A DNA stretch of 64,000 bases, taken from NCBI GenBank assembly GCA_000987045.1, contig LAKY01000016.1, forward strand, positions 1 through 64,000, given 5' to 3'. The stretch is from Clostridiales bacterium PH28_bin88 (GTDB lineage Bacteria > Bacillota > PH28-bin88). This document shows, in pieces, positions 24,357 to 33,675 of this stretch (position 1 is its first letter; every line of letters starts with the position of its first letter). The translations under genes were made by a program, and so were the position numbers. The notes beneath the pieces are model-generated. The model had not been told where the DNA came from, ran no database searches, and saw only the letters and a list, made by a program, of their open reading frames with translations.

Positions 24357-24572
24357 TCACGAGGAAAAGAATACCGACCAAACCGGCGGTGGCCAAACCA
24401 GCAACACCACCAGTGCCGATGCCAGTGCCATCAAAACGAGGCTTACCACCACTAAAGCGACTCCTTTAATCCAGGGATGGGAAAGAGGGAATTTGTACAG
24501 GGCCAAATAAGCACCTGTACTTACACTAAAGGTGATGATGATAGCTAACAGTAACCACCAGAATATCTTCAC
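24357..24572 (-). CDS. small membrane protein, possibly a truncated gene
   Basis: 71 residues with two hydrophobic helices (about residues 3-25 and 35-62). GTG start with AAGGAGGGG about 10 bases upstream. No family recognised. After its TGA stop the same frame stays open for about 36 more codons to near 24255, ending in another hydrophobic stretch (GPITIGVAVMPLLIRFK). A neighbouring frame also reads as a glycine-rich helix. So this may be the intact front of a decaying gene or two tiny genes. It lies between ftsZ and spoIIGA. Confidence 0.45.
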   Translation of the reverse strand: MKIFWWLLLAIIITFSVSTGAYLALYKFPLSHPWIKGVALVVVSLVLMALASALVVLLVWPPPVWSVFFSS

Positions 24573-24610
24573 CAGGTACGACCCCTCCTTCCTAACACGA
24601 GAGGATGAAA

Positions 24611-24633
24611 ACAGCCGGCTAAACAGCCGGCCT
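24611..24633 (-). terminator. probable terminator of ftsZ
   Basis: AGCCGGCT-AAAC-AGCCGGC pairs as a hairpin about 40 bases past the ftsZ stop. On the minus strand it is followed by TGTTTTC, a weak T-run. Confidence 0.6.
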
Positions 24634-24673
24634 CTAACTACTGGACTCTTTATTCAATTATATCACAAAAATT

Positions 24674-25747
24674 CTATTTGCGCCTTAAGAAAGCGGGAAT
24701 ATCCAGGTCATCGGCGAATGGCCGGATATCGGGGATCTTTTCCTGTACCGGCCTGGGCGCCCGGTGTTCGAATCCTGTAGCAATTACCGTTACCCGGATC
24801 TCATCGTGCATTTCCTCATCGATTACCGCACCAAAAATAATGTTGGCCTCAGGGTCGGCAGCCGCCGCGATGATTTCCGCCGCCTCATTAACCTCAAACA
24901 AACCGAGGTTGGAACCTCCGGTTATATTCAGCAGCACTCCTTTGGCCCCTTCGATAGAGGTCTCCAGCAGCGGGCTGGAGATAGCCATCCGGGCTGCTTC
25001 CGCCGCCCGTTTGTCACCTGAGGCCCGGCCAATACCCATCAGCGCCGAACCGGTATCAAGCATAATCGTCTTTACGTCCGCAAAGTCAAGGTTGATCAGG
25101 CCGGGAACAGCAATCAGATCGGATATGCCCTGAACCCCCTGGCGCAACACATCGTCGGCGATCCGGAAGGCTTCTGTGATGGAGGTCTGTTTATCCGCTA
25201 CCTGTAGTAAACGGTCATTGGGAATGATGATCAGCGTGTCCACCCTACCCTTTAGATCGGCTATGCCCTTATCTGCCTGGTCCGCCCGCTTACGCCCTTC
25301 GAAGGTAAAAGGGCGGGTAACCACACCCACCGTAAGTGCTCCTAGTTCTTTGGCCACCTCCGCCACCACAGGAGCAGCCCCGGTTCCCGTGCCTCCACCC
25401 ATACCGGCGGTAACAAACACCATATCAGCACCCTTGAGAGACTGCACCAGTTCTTCGCGGCTCTCTTCCGCGGCCTTTTTACCGGTCTCAGGATTGGCCC
25501 CTGCTCCCAGGCCCTTGGTAAGTTTGGCGCCAATTTGTATCTTGTACTCCGACTTGCACAAACGCAGGGCTTGAGCATCGGTATTAACGCTGACAAATTC
25601 TACTCCTTGCAGGCCTGCGGCAATCATCCGGTTTACCGCGTTATTACCGCCGCCCCCGACGCCAATTACCTTGATAGCCGCAAACTGGTTAAGCTCATTT
25701 TCTTCCAACTCCAGCACGTTATCTTCCTCCTCCCCTTGGCCTTGCAC
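24674..25747 (-). CDS. ftsZ: cell-division GTPase FtsZ
   Basis: Tubulin-like protein that forms the division ring. The GTP-binding signature [13 protein letters not shown] is near residue 115; [16 protein letters not shown] is near the start. The T7 loop [11 protein letters not shown] is near residue 215. The C-terminal peptide [11 protein letters not shown], which binds SepF and FtsA, is intact. 357 residues. It follows ftsA with a 6-base gap and ends the dcw cluster. Confidence 0.97.
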   Translation of the reverse strand: MQGQGEEEDNVLELEENELNQFAAIKVIGVGGGGNNAVNRMIAAGLQGVEFVSVNTDAQALRLCKSEYKIQIGAKLTKGLGAGANPETGKKAAEESREELVQSLKGADMVFVTAGMGGGTGTGAAPVVAEVAKELGALTVGVVTRPFTFEGRKRADQADKGIADLKGRVDTLIIIPNDRLLQVADKQTSITEAFRIADDVLRQGVQGISDLIAVPGLINLDFADVKTIMLDTGSALMGIGRASGDKRAAEAARMAISSPLLETSIEGAKGVLLNITGGSNLGLFEVNEAAEIIAAAADPEANIIFGAVIDEEMHDEIRVTVIATGFEHRAPRPVQEKIPDIRPFADDLDIPAFLRRK

Positions 25748-25753
25748 ACCTTT

Positions 25754-26992
25754 TTAAACACCCATCATGTCCTTAAACCATGACCTGAACCTGGAAAAAA
25801 CATCTCCCCACACCGGTTTACCCACTGGCACCTCACCCTCAGTCATCCGAGTTCCATACTGCAGCAGCCCGATGCCGGTGGCATACCGGGGAGTGTCTAC
25901 CATATCCGAAAGCCCGCCGATCCCTACCGGAGTGCCTACCCGGACCGGCAGACCCAATTCCTCAGCAGCCAGGTGGGTGATCCCGTCCATCATGGCCACT
26001 CCACCAGTCAGGATCACTCCTCCTGGTAATAGTGCTTTATAACCGGAACGTTTGATTTCATTCTTGACCAGAGAAAATATCTCTTGCACCCGCGGCTCAA
26101 TAATACTGGCAATAAACCTGCGGGATACCAGTCGTCTCTGTCCGCCCATACTTTCAACTTCTATATCGGCGGAGTCCGGCATTAAAGCCGCCAGTACGCA
26201 CCCGTGCTCCCGCTTGATGCGCTCCGCATTTGCCAGAGGAGTCCTTAAACCCACGGCCATGTCACTGGTGATATGATCACCGCCGACCGGCACTACCGAG
26301 GTGAACCACAACCCCCCGCGGTCGAGAACAGCTAGTTCGGTGGTCCCCCCACCGATATCCACCAATGCTGCCCCTAGCTCCCTCTCCGCGGGTAAGACCG
26401 CTGCTTCGGCCGATGCGAGGGGATTCAGTATCAAATCCTGCACCTCCAGCCCGGCACGGTGAACGCTTTTCACCAAATTCTGCAGCGCGCTGGTGGCGGC
26501 TGTCACAATGTGTGTATCCACTTCCAGCCGGGAACCGGACATTCCTACCGGGTCAACCACACCGTCATACCCATCCACAACAAACTCCCGCGGCAAGACA
26601 TGAAGAATTTGTCGATCAGCCGGAAGAGCGATTACCTTGGCTGCTTCCAATACCCGGTAGGTGTCCTCCGGAGAAATCTCCCGGTCCGGGCCGGCCACTG
26701 CTACCACGCCGCGGTTATTGACAGAGCTGATATGGGGGCCGGTCACTCCCACGTACGCGGAAGCCATTTCTACCCCGCTCATCCGTTCCGCCTGTTCCAC
26801 AGCTGTCTTAATTGCCCTCGCCGTATGCTCAATATCGACGATAATACCCTTGCGCAATCCAGCAGACGGGCATTCACCTACGCCTATTAAGTCCAGTTCT
26901 CCCTTACTTCTCACTTCGCCGATGACTACCGCGACCTTGGTGCTCCCTACGTCCACTCCTGCCACTATATTTTTTTGGGGCAATCTTTGCAC
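25754..26992 (-). CDS. ftsA: cell-division protein FtsA
   Basis: Actin-like protein that anchors FtsZ to the membrane. The ATP-binding motifs are GVDVGSTKVAVVIGE near residue 12, LVDIGGGTTELAV near 207 and ILTGGVAMMDGI near 333. The C-terminal amphipathic helix VFSRFRSWFKDMMG is present. The annotated GTG overlaps GGAGGTG; a TTG at 26983 (giving MPQKNIVAGV) is better spaced and may be the true start. About 410 residues, normal. Confidence 0.95.
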   Translation of the reverse strand: MQRLPQKNIVAGVDVGSTKVAVVIGEVRSKGELDLIGVGECPSAGLRKGIIVDIEHTARAIKTAVEQAERMSGVEMASAYVGVTGPHISSVNNRGVVAVAGPDREISPEDTYRVLEAAKVIALPADRQILHVLPREFVVDGYDGVVDPVGMSGSRLEVDTHIVTAATSALQNLVKSVHRAGLEVQDLILNPLASAEAAVLPAERELGAALVDIGGGTTELAVLDRGGLWFTSVVPVGGDHITSDMAVGLRTPLANAERIKREHGCVLAALMPDSADIEVESMGGQRRLVSRRFIASIIEPRVQEIFSLVKNEIKRSGYKALLPGGVILTGGVAMMDGITHLAAEELGLPVRVGTPVGIGGLSDMVDTPRYATGIGLLQYGTRMTEGEVPVGKPVWGDVFSRFRSWFKDMMGV

Positions 26993-27026
26993 CTCCAGAC
27001 CATGCCCTGATTAAAGCGGAGCACCT

Positions 27027-27062
27027 GAACTTTTAATTAGTAAATTAGTTACTAAAAAGTTC
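27027..27062. promoter_or_regulatory. long AT-rich inverted repeat before ftsA
   Basis: GAACTTTT-AAT-TAGTAA pairs with TTACTA-A-AAAGTTC around a short ATTAG centre. It lies 35 bases before the ftsA start, in the gap after sbp. It could be an operator or a weak terminator for the upstream message; it is too AT-rich to be a strong terminator. Confidence 0.4.
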
Positions 27063-27105
27063 AACGTTGCGAACATTATTCCTTTTTTTTAGTGTGAGGC
27101 TCGTT

Positions 27106-27435
27106 CTATTTTTTCAGCCAAAACCTGCGAATAATGGCCAGATTCTGAAATAATCGCACCCCGAAGGCGAATACCGCCGCCAGGTACAGTTCTACACCCA
27201 ACTGGTCACCAATATACGCCAATAACCCTGCTAATAAAGTATTGCTAAAAAAACCCGTTAAGAAAACCGCGTTATCAAACTTGTCCTCCATCCCAGCCCG
27301 AAGGCCGCCAAATATCGAGTCCAGGGCCGCCAGCACCGCTACCGAAAGATACTTCGCATACGCCCCAGGCAAGTGAAAAGGGAACTGCAGTCCCAAGAAA
27401 ATTCCGATCAAAAGCCCCACCAGTGGTAACCACAT
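27106..27435 (-). CDS. sbp: small basic protein Sbp (DUF1290)
   Basis: A 109-residue membrane protein with three hydrophobic helices (residues 2-20, 30-45 and 55-78) and a basic C-terminus (FQNLAIIRRFWLKK). It contains the family motif LAALDSIFGGLRAGMEDKFD near residue 35. Sbp is found between divIB and ftsA in Firmicutes; its role is unknown. Confidence 0.9.
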   Translation of the reverse strand: MWLPLVGLLIGIFLGLQFPFHLPGAYAKYLSVAVLAALDSIFGGLRAGMEDKFDNAVFLTGFFSNTLLAGLLAYIGDQLGVELYLAAVFAFGVRLFQNLAIIRRFWLKK

Positions 27436-27503
27436 AGTTAATCTTCACCCCCACGCCTACAGCGCTATGAGATACAACAATGTTTCAGAGGTTCAATTAA
27501 CAG

Positions 27504-28241
27504 TTAACGGGAATTGATGATTGGTCGTTCAGGGTAGCTCACATCAATGTAGCCGGTAGTAAGGTTTGAACGAGCTTCCAGCACATCCGACAGCACCTGA
27601 AACTTTTGATCAGTCCCTTCGATATTACCGAAGCGTACTTCTATCCCGTCACCGGTAAATAGATTGATGGCATCAGGAATTGAAACATCTACCTCAGCAA
27701 TTCGTGGCTGAAGGGCAGCCGGAAGGGCTAATACCACTTTGAGCCCTATATCCAGGTTAGCTGCGACCACCAATTCGCCAGGAGTCGGGGATTGTCGTAA
27801 AGATGTGCCGGTAATAACCGGAAGGTTAATCCCTGAGATTTCCTTAAGGTTACGTAGTGCTACCCCCGACATATCCACCTCAACAAAACCCTGGTCCACC
27901 ACCAGCAACGCCACTGCCTTTCGCTCGTTGACATGCAACAGGAGTGTACCGGGAAGGCGCCGCCGCACCTCCACCCTGGAAATCATGGGATGTGCACGAA
28001 TATTCCTGGCAACCTGGATTTCGTCAATTCGCCACAAATTAGTAGCGAGAGGTACAGCAGCCAACCGGGCAACCTCCTCGCTGTCCAACTGCTCCGTCCC
28101 GGTCACTACGATATGCTCCAGGCTGAAAAAACTCGATTGGAGAAAGCTATAGATCGCTGCTGTGGCCAGTAATAGAAAAAACAGGGTCTGTAGTTTTAAA
28201 ACCTTGCGTCCAGTTGCCCTGCGCCGGGTCCTCACCTTCAT
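27504..28241 (-). CDS. ftsQ: cell-division protein DivIB/FtsQ
   Basis: Bitopic division protein. A basic N-terminus (about 15 residues of RRRATGRK type) precedes a membrane helix at 18-38 and a POTRA domain, SLEHIVVTGTEQLDSEEVARLA, near residues 43-112 (first residues quoted), then the DivIB beta domain. It links the FtsL/DivIC pair with SpoVD-type synthases. 245 residues, normal. Confidence 0.9.
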   Translation of the reverse strand: MKVRTRRRATGRKVLKLQTLFFLLLATAAIYSFLQSSFFSLEHIVVTGTEQLDSEEVARLAAVPLATNLWRIDEIQVARNIRAHPMISRVEVRRRLPGTLLLHVNERKAVALLVVDQGFVEVDMSGVALRNLKEISGINLPVITGTSLRQSPTPGELVVAANLDIGLKVVLALPAALQPRIAEVDVSIPDAINLFTGDGIEVRFGNIEGTDQKFQVLSDVLEARSNLTTGYIDVSYPERPIINSR

Positions 28242-28322
28242 CCTCTTGTTCCGCCACCACCTATCGCGGGTTAAAACCCAAGGAAATTATATCAAAATTC
28301 CTGGGGTTGTCCAATAGAACAC

Positions 28323-28459
28323 TAAAGAAAACTTGGCTTGCGCTATAGAAGACTTGCCCATTTATGGGCTTAGTCACGCTTATGCCTATGGTGCAAGCCT
28401 TTGGCGCAGGCGGAAGCCTTAGTACTTATGCCACAGAAAGTTATACTTTCTGATGGTAC
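28323..28459 (+). repeat. modular palindromic element, copy E (nested)
   Basis: A 137-bp composite. The outer unit is interrupted directly after CTTGGCTTGCGC by an inner unit GAAGACTTGCCC-ATTTAT-GGGC...GCTTATGCC. The right part ends with CAGAAAGT/ACTTTCTG and GATGGTAC. Copy F has the same inner unit at the same position. It lies between ftsQ and murA, touching the murA terminator T-run. Confidence 0.88.
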
Positions 28460-28482
28460 AAAAAAAGCAGCCTCTTGCTGCC
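28460..28482 (-). terminator. rho-independent terminator of murA
   Basis: On the minus strand GGCAGC-AAGAG-GCTGC is followed by TTTTTTT. It begins at the murA stop codon itself. Confidence 0.85.
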
Positions 28483-29741
28483 TATCGATGGTTGTTCACC
28501 CGCATTATCCGTGCACCCAATCCGTTTAACTTTCCGTCCAACTGTGCGTAACCCCGGTCAATGTGGTAAATGTTTTCAATAATGGTGGCATCCTCCGCAG
28601 CTAGCCCTGCTAAAACCAGTGCCGCTCCCGCCCTTAAATCGGTGGCTTCTACAAAAGCCCCGCTCAACCGTGGAACACCCTTAATGATGGCCGCACGTCC
28701 CTCTACTTTGATATTCGCGCCCATGCGCCGCAACTCATCCACGTGTTTAAACCGGTTATCAAAGATGGTTTCAGCTATGACAGTAGTCCCATCGGCCGTT
28801 GCCATCAGGGCCATCACCTGCGGCTGCATATCCGTGGGGAAGCCGGGGTATGGCATGGTTTTGAAGTCCACCGCTCGCGCCCGTCCAGCACATTGCACCC
28901 GCACGCTATCCGGGTATTCGGTAACAGTAACTCCTGTTTCCCGCAGTTTAGCGCTAATAGGCTCCAGGTGTTCCGGTATCACGTTGGTGATCAGAATATC
29001 GCCTCCGGTAATGGCCCCCGCCGTCATGTAGGTCCCCGCTTCAATCCGATCCGGAATGATGGTATATTCCACGGAATTCAGGCTGGTGACCCCTTCTACC
29101 CTGATCACGTCCAACCCCGCGCCCTTTACCTTAGCTCCCAAACCATTGAGGAAATTCTGCAGGTCTACGATCTCGGGTTCCTTGGCCGCATTCCTGATCA
29201 CCGTCTGTCCTTTAGCCAGTACCGCTGCCATCATCAAATTTTCGGTGGCACCCACGCTGGGAAAATCAAGGTGGATTTCCGCACCATGCAGGTCATTAGC
29301 CTCAACTTCGATGAACCCATATCGTTCATGGATTGCCGCCCCCATGGACTGAAAACCCTTCAGGTGTAAATCCATAGGACGCGAACCAATGTCGCAACCA
29401 CCGGGATGGCTCACCCTAACCCTGTGAAAACGCCCGAGGAGGGGGCCCATTACCAGGTTTGATGCCCGCATCTGTCTGGTGAGGGATTCAGCCACCTCGT
29501 GGCGGTTTACTCCAGAGGTGTCGACTTCCAATACCTCACTGGTAAAGTTGACCCTGGCTCCCAGGTGTTCTAATACCTTCTTCATGGTCAAAACGTCGGT
29601 AAGATGTGGGACGTCAAAAATAGTACTGTTCTTTGATGTTAATAGGCTAGCTGCCATTATTGGCAATACTGCGTTTTTTGAGCCCCCGATACGCACAGTC
29701 CCCTCCAGCCGGGTCCTTCCCATTACGATGAATTTCTCCAT
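28482..29741 (-). CDS. murA: UDP-N-acetylglucosamine 1-carboxyvinyltransferase
   Basis: First committed step of peptidoglycan synthesis: transfers enolpyruvate from PEP to UDP-GlcNAc. The catalytic cysteine lies in HPGGCDIGSRPMDLH near residue 115, so the enzyme should be fosfomycin-sensitive. KNAVLPIMAASLL near residue 22 and GFPTDMQPQ near 300 are also family motifs. 419 residues, full length. It follows murB in the dcw cluster. Confidence 0.97.
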   Translation of the reverse strand: MEKFIVMGRTRLEGTVRIGGSKNAVLPIMAASLLTSKNSTIFDVPHLTDVLTMKKVLEHLGARVNFTSEVLEVDTSGVNRHEVAESLTRQMRASNLVMGPLLGRFHRVRVSHPGGCDIGSRPMDLHLKGFQSMGAAIHERYGFIEVEANDLHGAEIHLDFPSVGATENLMMAAVLAKGQTVIRNAAKEPEIVDLQNFLNGLGAKVKGAGLDVIRVEGVTSLNSVEYTIIPDRIEAGTYMTAGAITGGDILITNVIPEHLEPISAKLRETGVTVTEYPDSVRVQCAGRARAVDFKTMPYPGFPTDMQPQVMALMATADGTTVIAETIFDNRFKHVDELRRMGANIKVEGRAAIIKGVPRLSGAFVEATDLRAGAALVLAGLAAEDATIIENIYHIDRGYAQLDGKLNGLGARIMRVNNHR

Positions 29742-29763
29742 GCTGCCATTCCCTCCCGGTCTC

Positions 29764-30690
29764 TTAAGAACCCGTTGACAGACCTTCCCCCAAAACCTTG
29801 ATCTCCGTTTTCAGGCTAATCCCAAACTCACGGCGGACGCGCTCACGCACCTCTTCTATTAGGTCCAGCACATCGGCGGCGGTAGCTCCCCCCATGTTAA
29901 CGATAAAGTTTGCATGGACACTGGAAACCTGCGCCCTTCCTCGAGTCAAACCTTTTGCTCCCACCTTTTCAATCAAATAGCCGGCGGCTTGGGGGCCAGG
30001 GTTGGTGAACACGCTCCCCGCATTTGGGCGATTTAAGGGCTGCCGTTTCCTGCGAACTTCCAGCAACCTGCGCACCCTGTCTGTGATTTCCTGGATATTC
30101 CCGGGCCGCAAGCCCATGACCACCGCTGCTACCGTTACAGGATGTTCCTGTAAACTGCTGTGGCGGTAACCGAAAGTTAGATCCTTCTTACCCAGAGAGA
30201 CAAACTCACCGTCCGTTCGTAGAACGGTAACTTCTTCTACCACCTCGCTAATCGACTGACCCTCTGCCCCGGCGTTCATCACAACAGCCCCTCCCACCGT
30301 ACCCGGAATACCGGCTGCAAACTCCAATCCGGTGAGGCCGTACCGGATAACCGTGTTCACCAATACCGGAAGCATTGCACCCGCTTCTGCTGTAACCCGC
30401 TCGCCCTGTACCCTGATCCCGCTCAACCCCCCGGCCGTCTTGACTACCAGGCCCCGAATGCCTCCGTCCAGGACCAACACGTTGGAGCCGTTACCCAGAA
30501 CTGTTAACGGCACCCCATGATCTCGTGCAAAGGATAGACATACCCGGAGATCTTCTAAAGTTCCGGGTACGACCAGAAGGTCCGCAGGGCCACCGATCCG
30601 CCAGCTGGTATAGTTCTTAAGCGGTTCTTGAACTTTCACCTCTCCGGTTATCTGCTTTTTAAGGTGCTCCGCTAACCGCTCCCATTCCAC
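29764..30690 (-). CDS. murB: UDP-N-acetylenolpyruvoylglucosamine reductase
   Basis: FAD enzyme that reduces the MurA product to UDP-MurNAc. The FAD domain shows NYTSWRIGGPADLLVVP near residue 27 and LGNGSNVLVLDGG near 65; later motifs are AGIPGTVGGAVVMNAGA (near 125), FGYRHSS and NAGSVFTNP (catalytic serine). Start moved to a GTG at 30690 with GGGGTGATAG upstream, leaving a 16-base gap to murC; the longer frame runs into murC. Confidence 0.95.
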   Translation of the reverse strand: MEWERLAEHLKKQITGEVKVQEPLKNYTSWRIGGPADLLVVPGTLEDLRVCLSFARDHGVPLTVLGNGSNVLVLDGGIRGLVVKTAGGLSGIRVQGERVTAEAGAMLPVLVNTVIRYGLTGLEFAAGIPGTVGGAVVMNAGAEGQSISEVVEEVTVLRTDGEFVSLGKKDLTFGYRHSSLQEHPVTVAAVVMGLRPGNIQEITDRVRRLLEVRRKRQPLNRPNAGSVFTNPGPQAAGYLIEKVGAKGLTRGRAQVSSVHANFIVNMGGATAADVLDLIEEVRERVRREFGISLKTEIKVLGEGLSTGS

Positions 30691-30706
30691 GCTATCACCC
30701 CACGCG

Positions 30707-32131
30707 CTACTGCCCCAGGTTTGACGTCCGGTACTTGACCGGAGCCTCACCTGTGTCTTGCATTTCTAATCTCTTCAAAAACTCCCTCCCTATTTCCCAG
30801 ATGTTACCCGCCCCCATGGTAATGACCAGGTCTCCCGGCCGGCAGTTGGCGATCAAATAATCCATGATCGCATTGGCCCCGGGCATGAAATAAACCTGCG
30901 GGCAATAGGTTCTCGCCGCATTGGCGATGAGTTCCGCGGTAACCCCCGGTATGGGCGGTTCTCCAGCTCCATAGATAGCATCAATCACCGTTATGTCTGC
31001 ATGGGCAAAAGCGGGCCCAAACTGTTCATGCAATAGTTGGGTACGGGTATAGCGGTGAGGCTGAAAAACCACCACCAGCCTGGAAGGATGGGTACACCTG
31101 GCAGCTCGTAATGTAGCCTGGATCTCGGTCGGATGATGGCCATAATCGTCCACCACCCTGACCCCCGCTGCTTTACCAATAATCTGGAAACGGCGCTCCA
31201 CCCCTTGAAAACCGGCAAGGGATGCAGCAATTCCTTCAAAGGAAATACCCAACTGGTGACCAACCGCGATAGCCGCCAGAGCATTCAGAACGTTGTGTTT
31301 CCCGGGCACGTTCAACGAAAGCTGGCCCAACCTGGCGCCGCGGAAGAATATTTCTGACCGGGATGTAAGACCTTCCAGATGTATTTCCCTGGCGGTATAA
31401 TCCGTCTGTCCCTCCAATCCGTAAGTTATGTATTTCTTGCGGCCGTCTTGGGATATGCGATAAAGTTCCGGGTCATCGCTGCAGAGAACTACAAATCCCT
31501 CTTCCGGTACCTTGTGAATAAACTCTTCAAAAGCGGCGATGATGTTGGCAACCGATCCGTAATTGTCCAGGTGGTCGTTTTCAATATTGGTGACCACCGC
31601 AACAAAAGGGAACAATTTCAAAAAGGACTTATCACTCTCATCCGCTTCAGCGACCAGGTACCGCCCATGGCCTAACTTGGCGTTGCCGCCGATATCGTTC
31701 AATTCGCCCCCTATTACCACGGTGGGATCCATGCCGTTTTTATCCAGCATTAATGATATCATGGACGTGGTCGTGGTCTTTCCATGGGCACCGGCGATGG
31801 CGATGGCGCGTTGGCGTTGCATTAACCTGGCAAGAAGGTCAGCCCGCTGGATAACCGGTACTCCCCTCGCTTTGGCCTCTACTACCTCTGGGTTTTCTTT
31901 TGGGATGGCGCTGGAAACCACCACCAGTTCTACCCCGGGCTCCAGGTTGTGGGCCGCATGTCCTAAAAAGATTGTGGCGCCCATACCCGCCAACCGCTCA
32001 GTGACCTTTGACTTCTTCAGGTCCGAGCCGGACACCCGGTGTCCCAGCTCGAGCAGGATTTTGGCCAAACCGCTCATCCCTGCGCCGCCTATACCTACGA
32101 AATAAGTCCATTCCTTGTGATCCGCCACCAT
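30707..32131 (-). CDS. murC: UDP-N-acetylmuramate--L-alanine ligase
   Basis: Adds L-alanine to UDP-MurNAc with ATP. The Rossmann start FVGIGGAGMSGLAKILLELG is at residues 12-31 and the ATP loop AGAHGKTTTTSM near 110. VDDYGHHPTEI near 330 is a MurC mark. About 474 residues. Start ATG at 32131 has GAAGGAG 6-7 bases upstream; earlier starts lie inside that site. It is separated from murG by repeat copy F. Confidence 0.96.
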   Translation of the reverse strand: MVADHKEWTYFVGIGGAGMSGLAKILLELGHRVSGSDLKKSKVTERLAGMGATIFLGHAAHNLEPGVELVVVSSAIPKENPEVVEAKARGVPVIQRADLLARLMQRQRAIAIAGAHGKTTTTSMISLMLDKNGMDPTVVIGGELNDIGGNAKLGHGRYLVAEADESDKSFLKLFPFVAVVTNIENDHLDNYGSVANIIAAFEEFIHKVPEEGFVVLCSDDPELYRISQDGRKKYITYGLEGQTDYTAREIHLEGLTSRSEIFFRGARLGQLSLNVPGKHNVLNALAAIAVGHQLGISFEGIAASLAGFQGVERRFQIIGKAAGVRVVDDYGHHPTEIQATLRAARCTHPSRLVVVFQPHRYTRTQLLHEQFGPAFAHADITVIDAIYGAGEPPIPGVTAELIANAARTYCPQVYFMPGANAIMDYLIANCRPGDLVITMGAGNIWEIGREFLKRLEMQDTGEAPVKYRTSNLGQ

Positions 32132-32322
32132 TTTCATCTCCTTCTCGCTCACGGAAAAAGCCAAAGGTAAGCTGCTAAAAGCGCACCCTCAAAAAATCAG
32201 TCTCAAATACATCTCCATCATATGCAACCTTGCGATAACGTGTGTCATCAGGCTTGTCCCAGACGGTCATCGGGAGTCAGACGTCATTCGTCGGAAGGCC
32301 GTCTTTCAGGCTACTTTTTTCG

Positions 32323-32549
32323 CACCATCAGAAAGTATAACTTTCTGTGGTATAAGTACTAAGGCTTCCGCCTGCGCCTAAAGGCTTGTACCACAGGCAT
32401 AAGTGCGACTATGCCCATAAATGGGCAAGTCTTCTTTAGCGCAAGCCAAGTTTTCTTTATACCAACAGAAAGTATAACTTTCTGTTGGCATAAGTGCAAC
32501 TAAGGCTTCCGCCTGCGCCTACGGCTTGGCGCAAGCCAAGTTTTCTTTA
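32323..32549 (-). repeat. modular palindromic element, copy F (double, nested)
   Basis: Two units head to tail in reverse orientation. F1 (32323-32459) holds a nested inner unit at the same place as in copy E. F2 (32460-32549) is a plain 90-bp unit. The last three bases, TTA at 32547-32549, are the murG stop codon. The other end borders a T-run at 32313-32320. The block fills the murG-murC gap; 32132-32322 holds only a GTCGTC-type stretch. Confidence 0.9.
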
Positions 32550-33656
32550 CTGTGTAACCTCTTCGATTACTCCCAGGATCTCCTGTAATGCATTAGGACG
32601 ACCTAAATTACGTGCCTTGGCGCCCATGGCTTCCCGTTTGGCAGGATTTCGCAATAGATCAAGCACTACCGACGATAAACTTTCACCGGTTAACTCCCGC
32701 TCCACAATCACCACCGCCGCGCCTTCTTTTTCAAGGGAGCGAGCGTTGTATTCCTGGTGATTTTCCGCTGCATGCGGATAGGGGATTAAGATGGCCGGAA
32801 TGCCTCTCGCCAGTATCTCGGAAAGAAAAGTTGCTCCGGCCCGGCTGACTACCAGATCTGAAACCGCCAGGGCGTGCTCCATATGGTAAATATAGGGCAT
32901 AATGGTAATATTCCCTCTGCCAGCCGAATCTATTCCTGCCACCTGAAACCGGTTGATAGTCTCCTGGTAACCGGCTGAACCCGTAACATGGAGTAACTGC
33001 AGGTTAGGCAAGCTTTGAATTTCCTTGGCCAGTCGCACCACCACGCGGTTGATGCTTTGAGCACCGCGGCTGCCACCTGTCACCAATATCGTGGTACGGT
33101 CCGCATCCAGTCCAAGCTTCTCAGCTGCTTCCCTCCGGTCGGCCGACAGGATCTCCGGTCTCACCGGGAGGCCTGTCCGGTAAATACTGGCAGAGCCCGG
33201 GAAGTACCCGGCGGATTCCGGGAATGTCAAGCAAATGGCATCCACGAAGCGGGCCAGCATACGGTTGGTAATGCCCGGCAGGGCATTTTGTTCATGGATC
33301 ACAGTGGGAATACCCATCATCGCAGCCGCCAGTACCACCGGCCCGCAGACAAACCCGCCGGTGCCAACCACTACTTGAGGACGGTATTCCCGCAGCAAAC
33401 GCCAGGACTCAACACATCCCTTGCAGAGCTTCAAACCCGCTTTAACGGCCTGGACGGATATTTTACGCCCCCACCCTTCCACCGTAACAGTACGGAAAGG
33501 CACTCCTTGTTTAGGGACAATGTCCGCCTCCAATCCCCGGCGTGTACCTACATATAAGACTTCAACACCGGGTTCTTTAACCTGTAAGCCCCTGGCAATA
33601 GCCAGAGCGGGGTAAATATGCCCGCCCGTCCCTCCACCTGTTAATAAGACCCGCAA
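32547..33656 (-). CDS. murG: UDP-N-acetylglucosamine--MurNAc-pentapeptide transferase
   Basis: Membrane-associated GT-B transferase that makes lipid II from lipid I. The N-terminal GGGTGGHIYPALA loop is at residues 7-19; VVGTGGFVCGPVVLAA near 97, TGGSRGAQSIN near 190 and SRAGATFLSEI near 265 complete the pattern. Start TTG at 33656 gives the family N-terminus RVLLTGGG; the frame to 33755 overlaps spoVE. 369 residues. The gene stops at TAA, which is the first triplet of repeat F2. Confidence 0.95.
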   Translation of the reverse strand: MRVLLTGGGTGGHIYPALAIARGLQVKEPGVEVLYVGTRRGLEADIVPKQGVPFRTVTVEGWGRKISVQAVKAGLKLCKGCVESWRLLREYRPQVVVGTGGFVCGPVVLAAAMMGIPTVIHEQNALPGITNRMLARFVDAICLTFPESAGYFPGSASIYRTGLPVRPEILSADRREAAEKLGLDADRTTILVTGGSRGAQSINRVVVRLAKEIQSLPNLQLLHVTGSAGYQETINRFQVAGIDSAGRGNITIMPYIYHMEHALAVSDLVVSRAGATFLSEILARGIPAILIPYPHAAENHQEYNARSLEKEGAAVVIVERELTGESLSSVVLDLLRNPAKREAMGAKARNLGRPNALQEILGVIEEVTQ

Positions 33657-33675
33657 TCCTATCCACCCACTCTTA

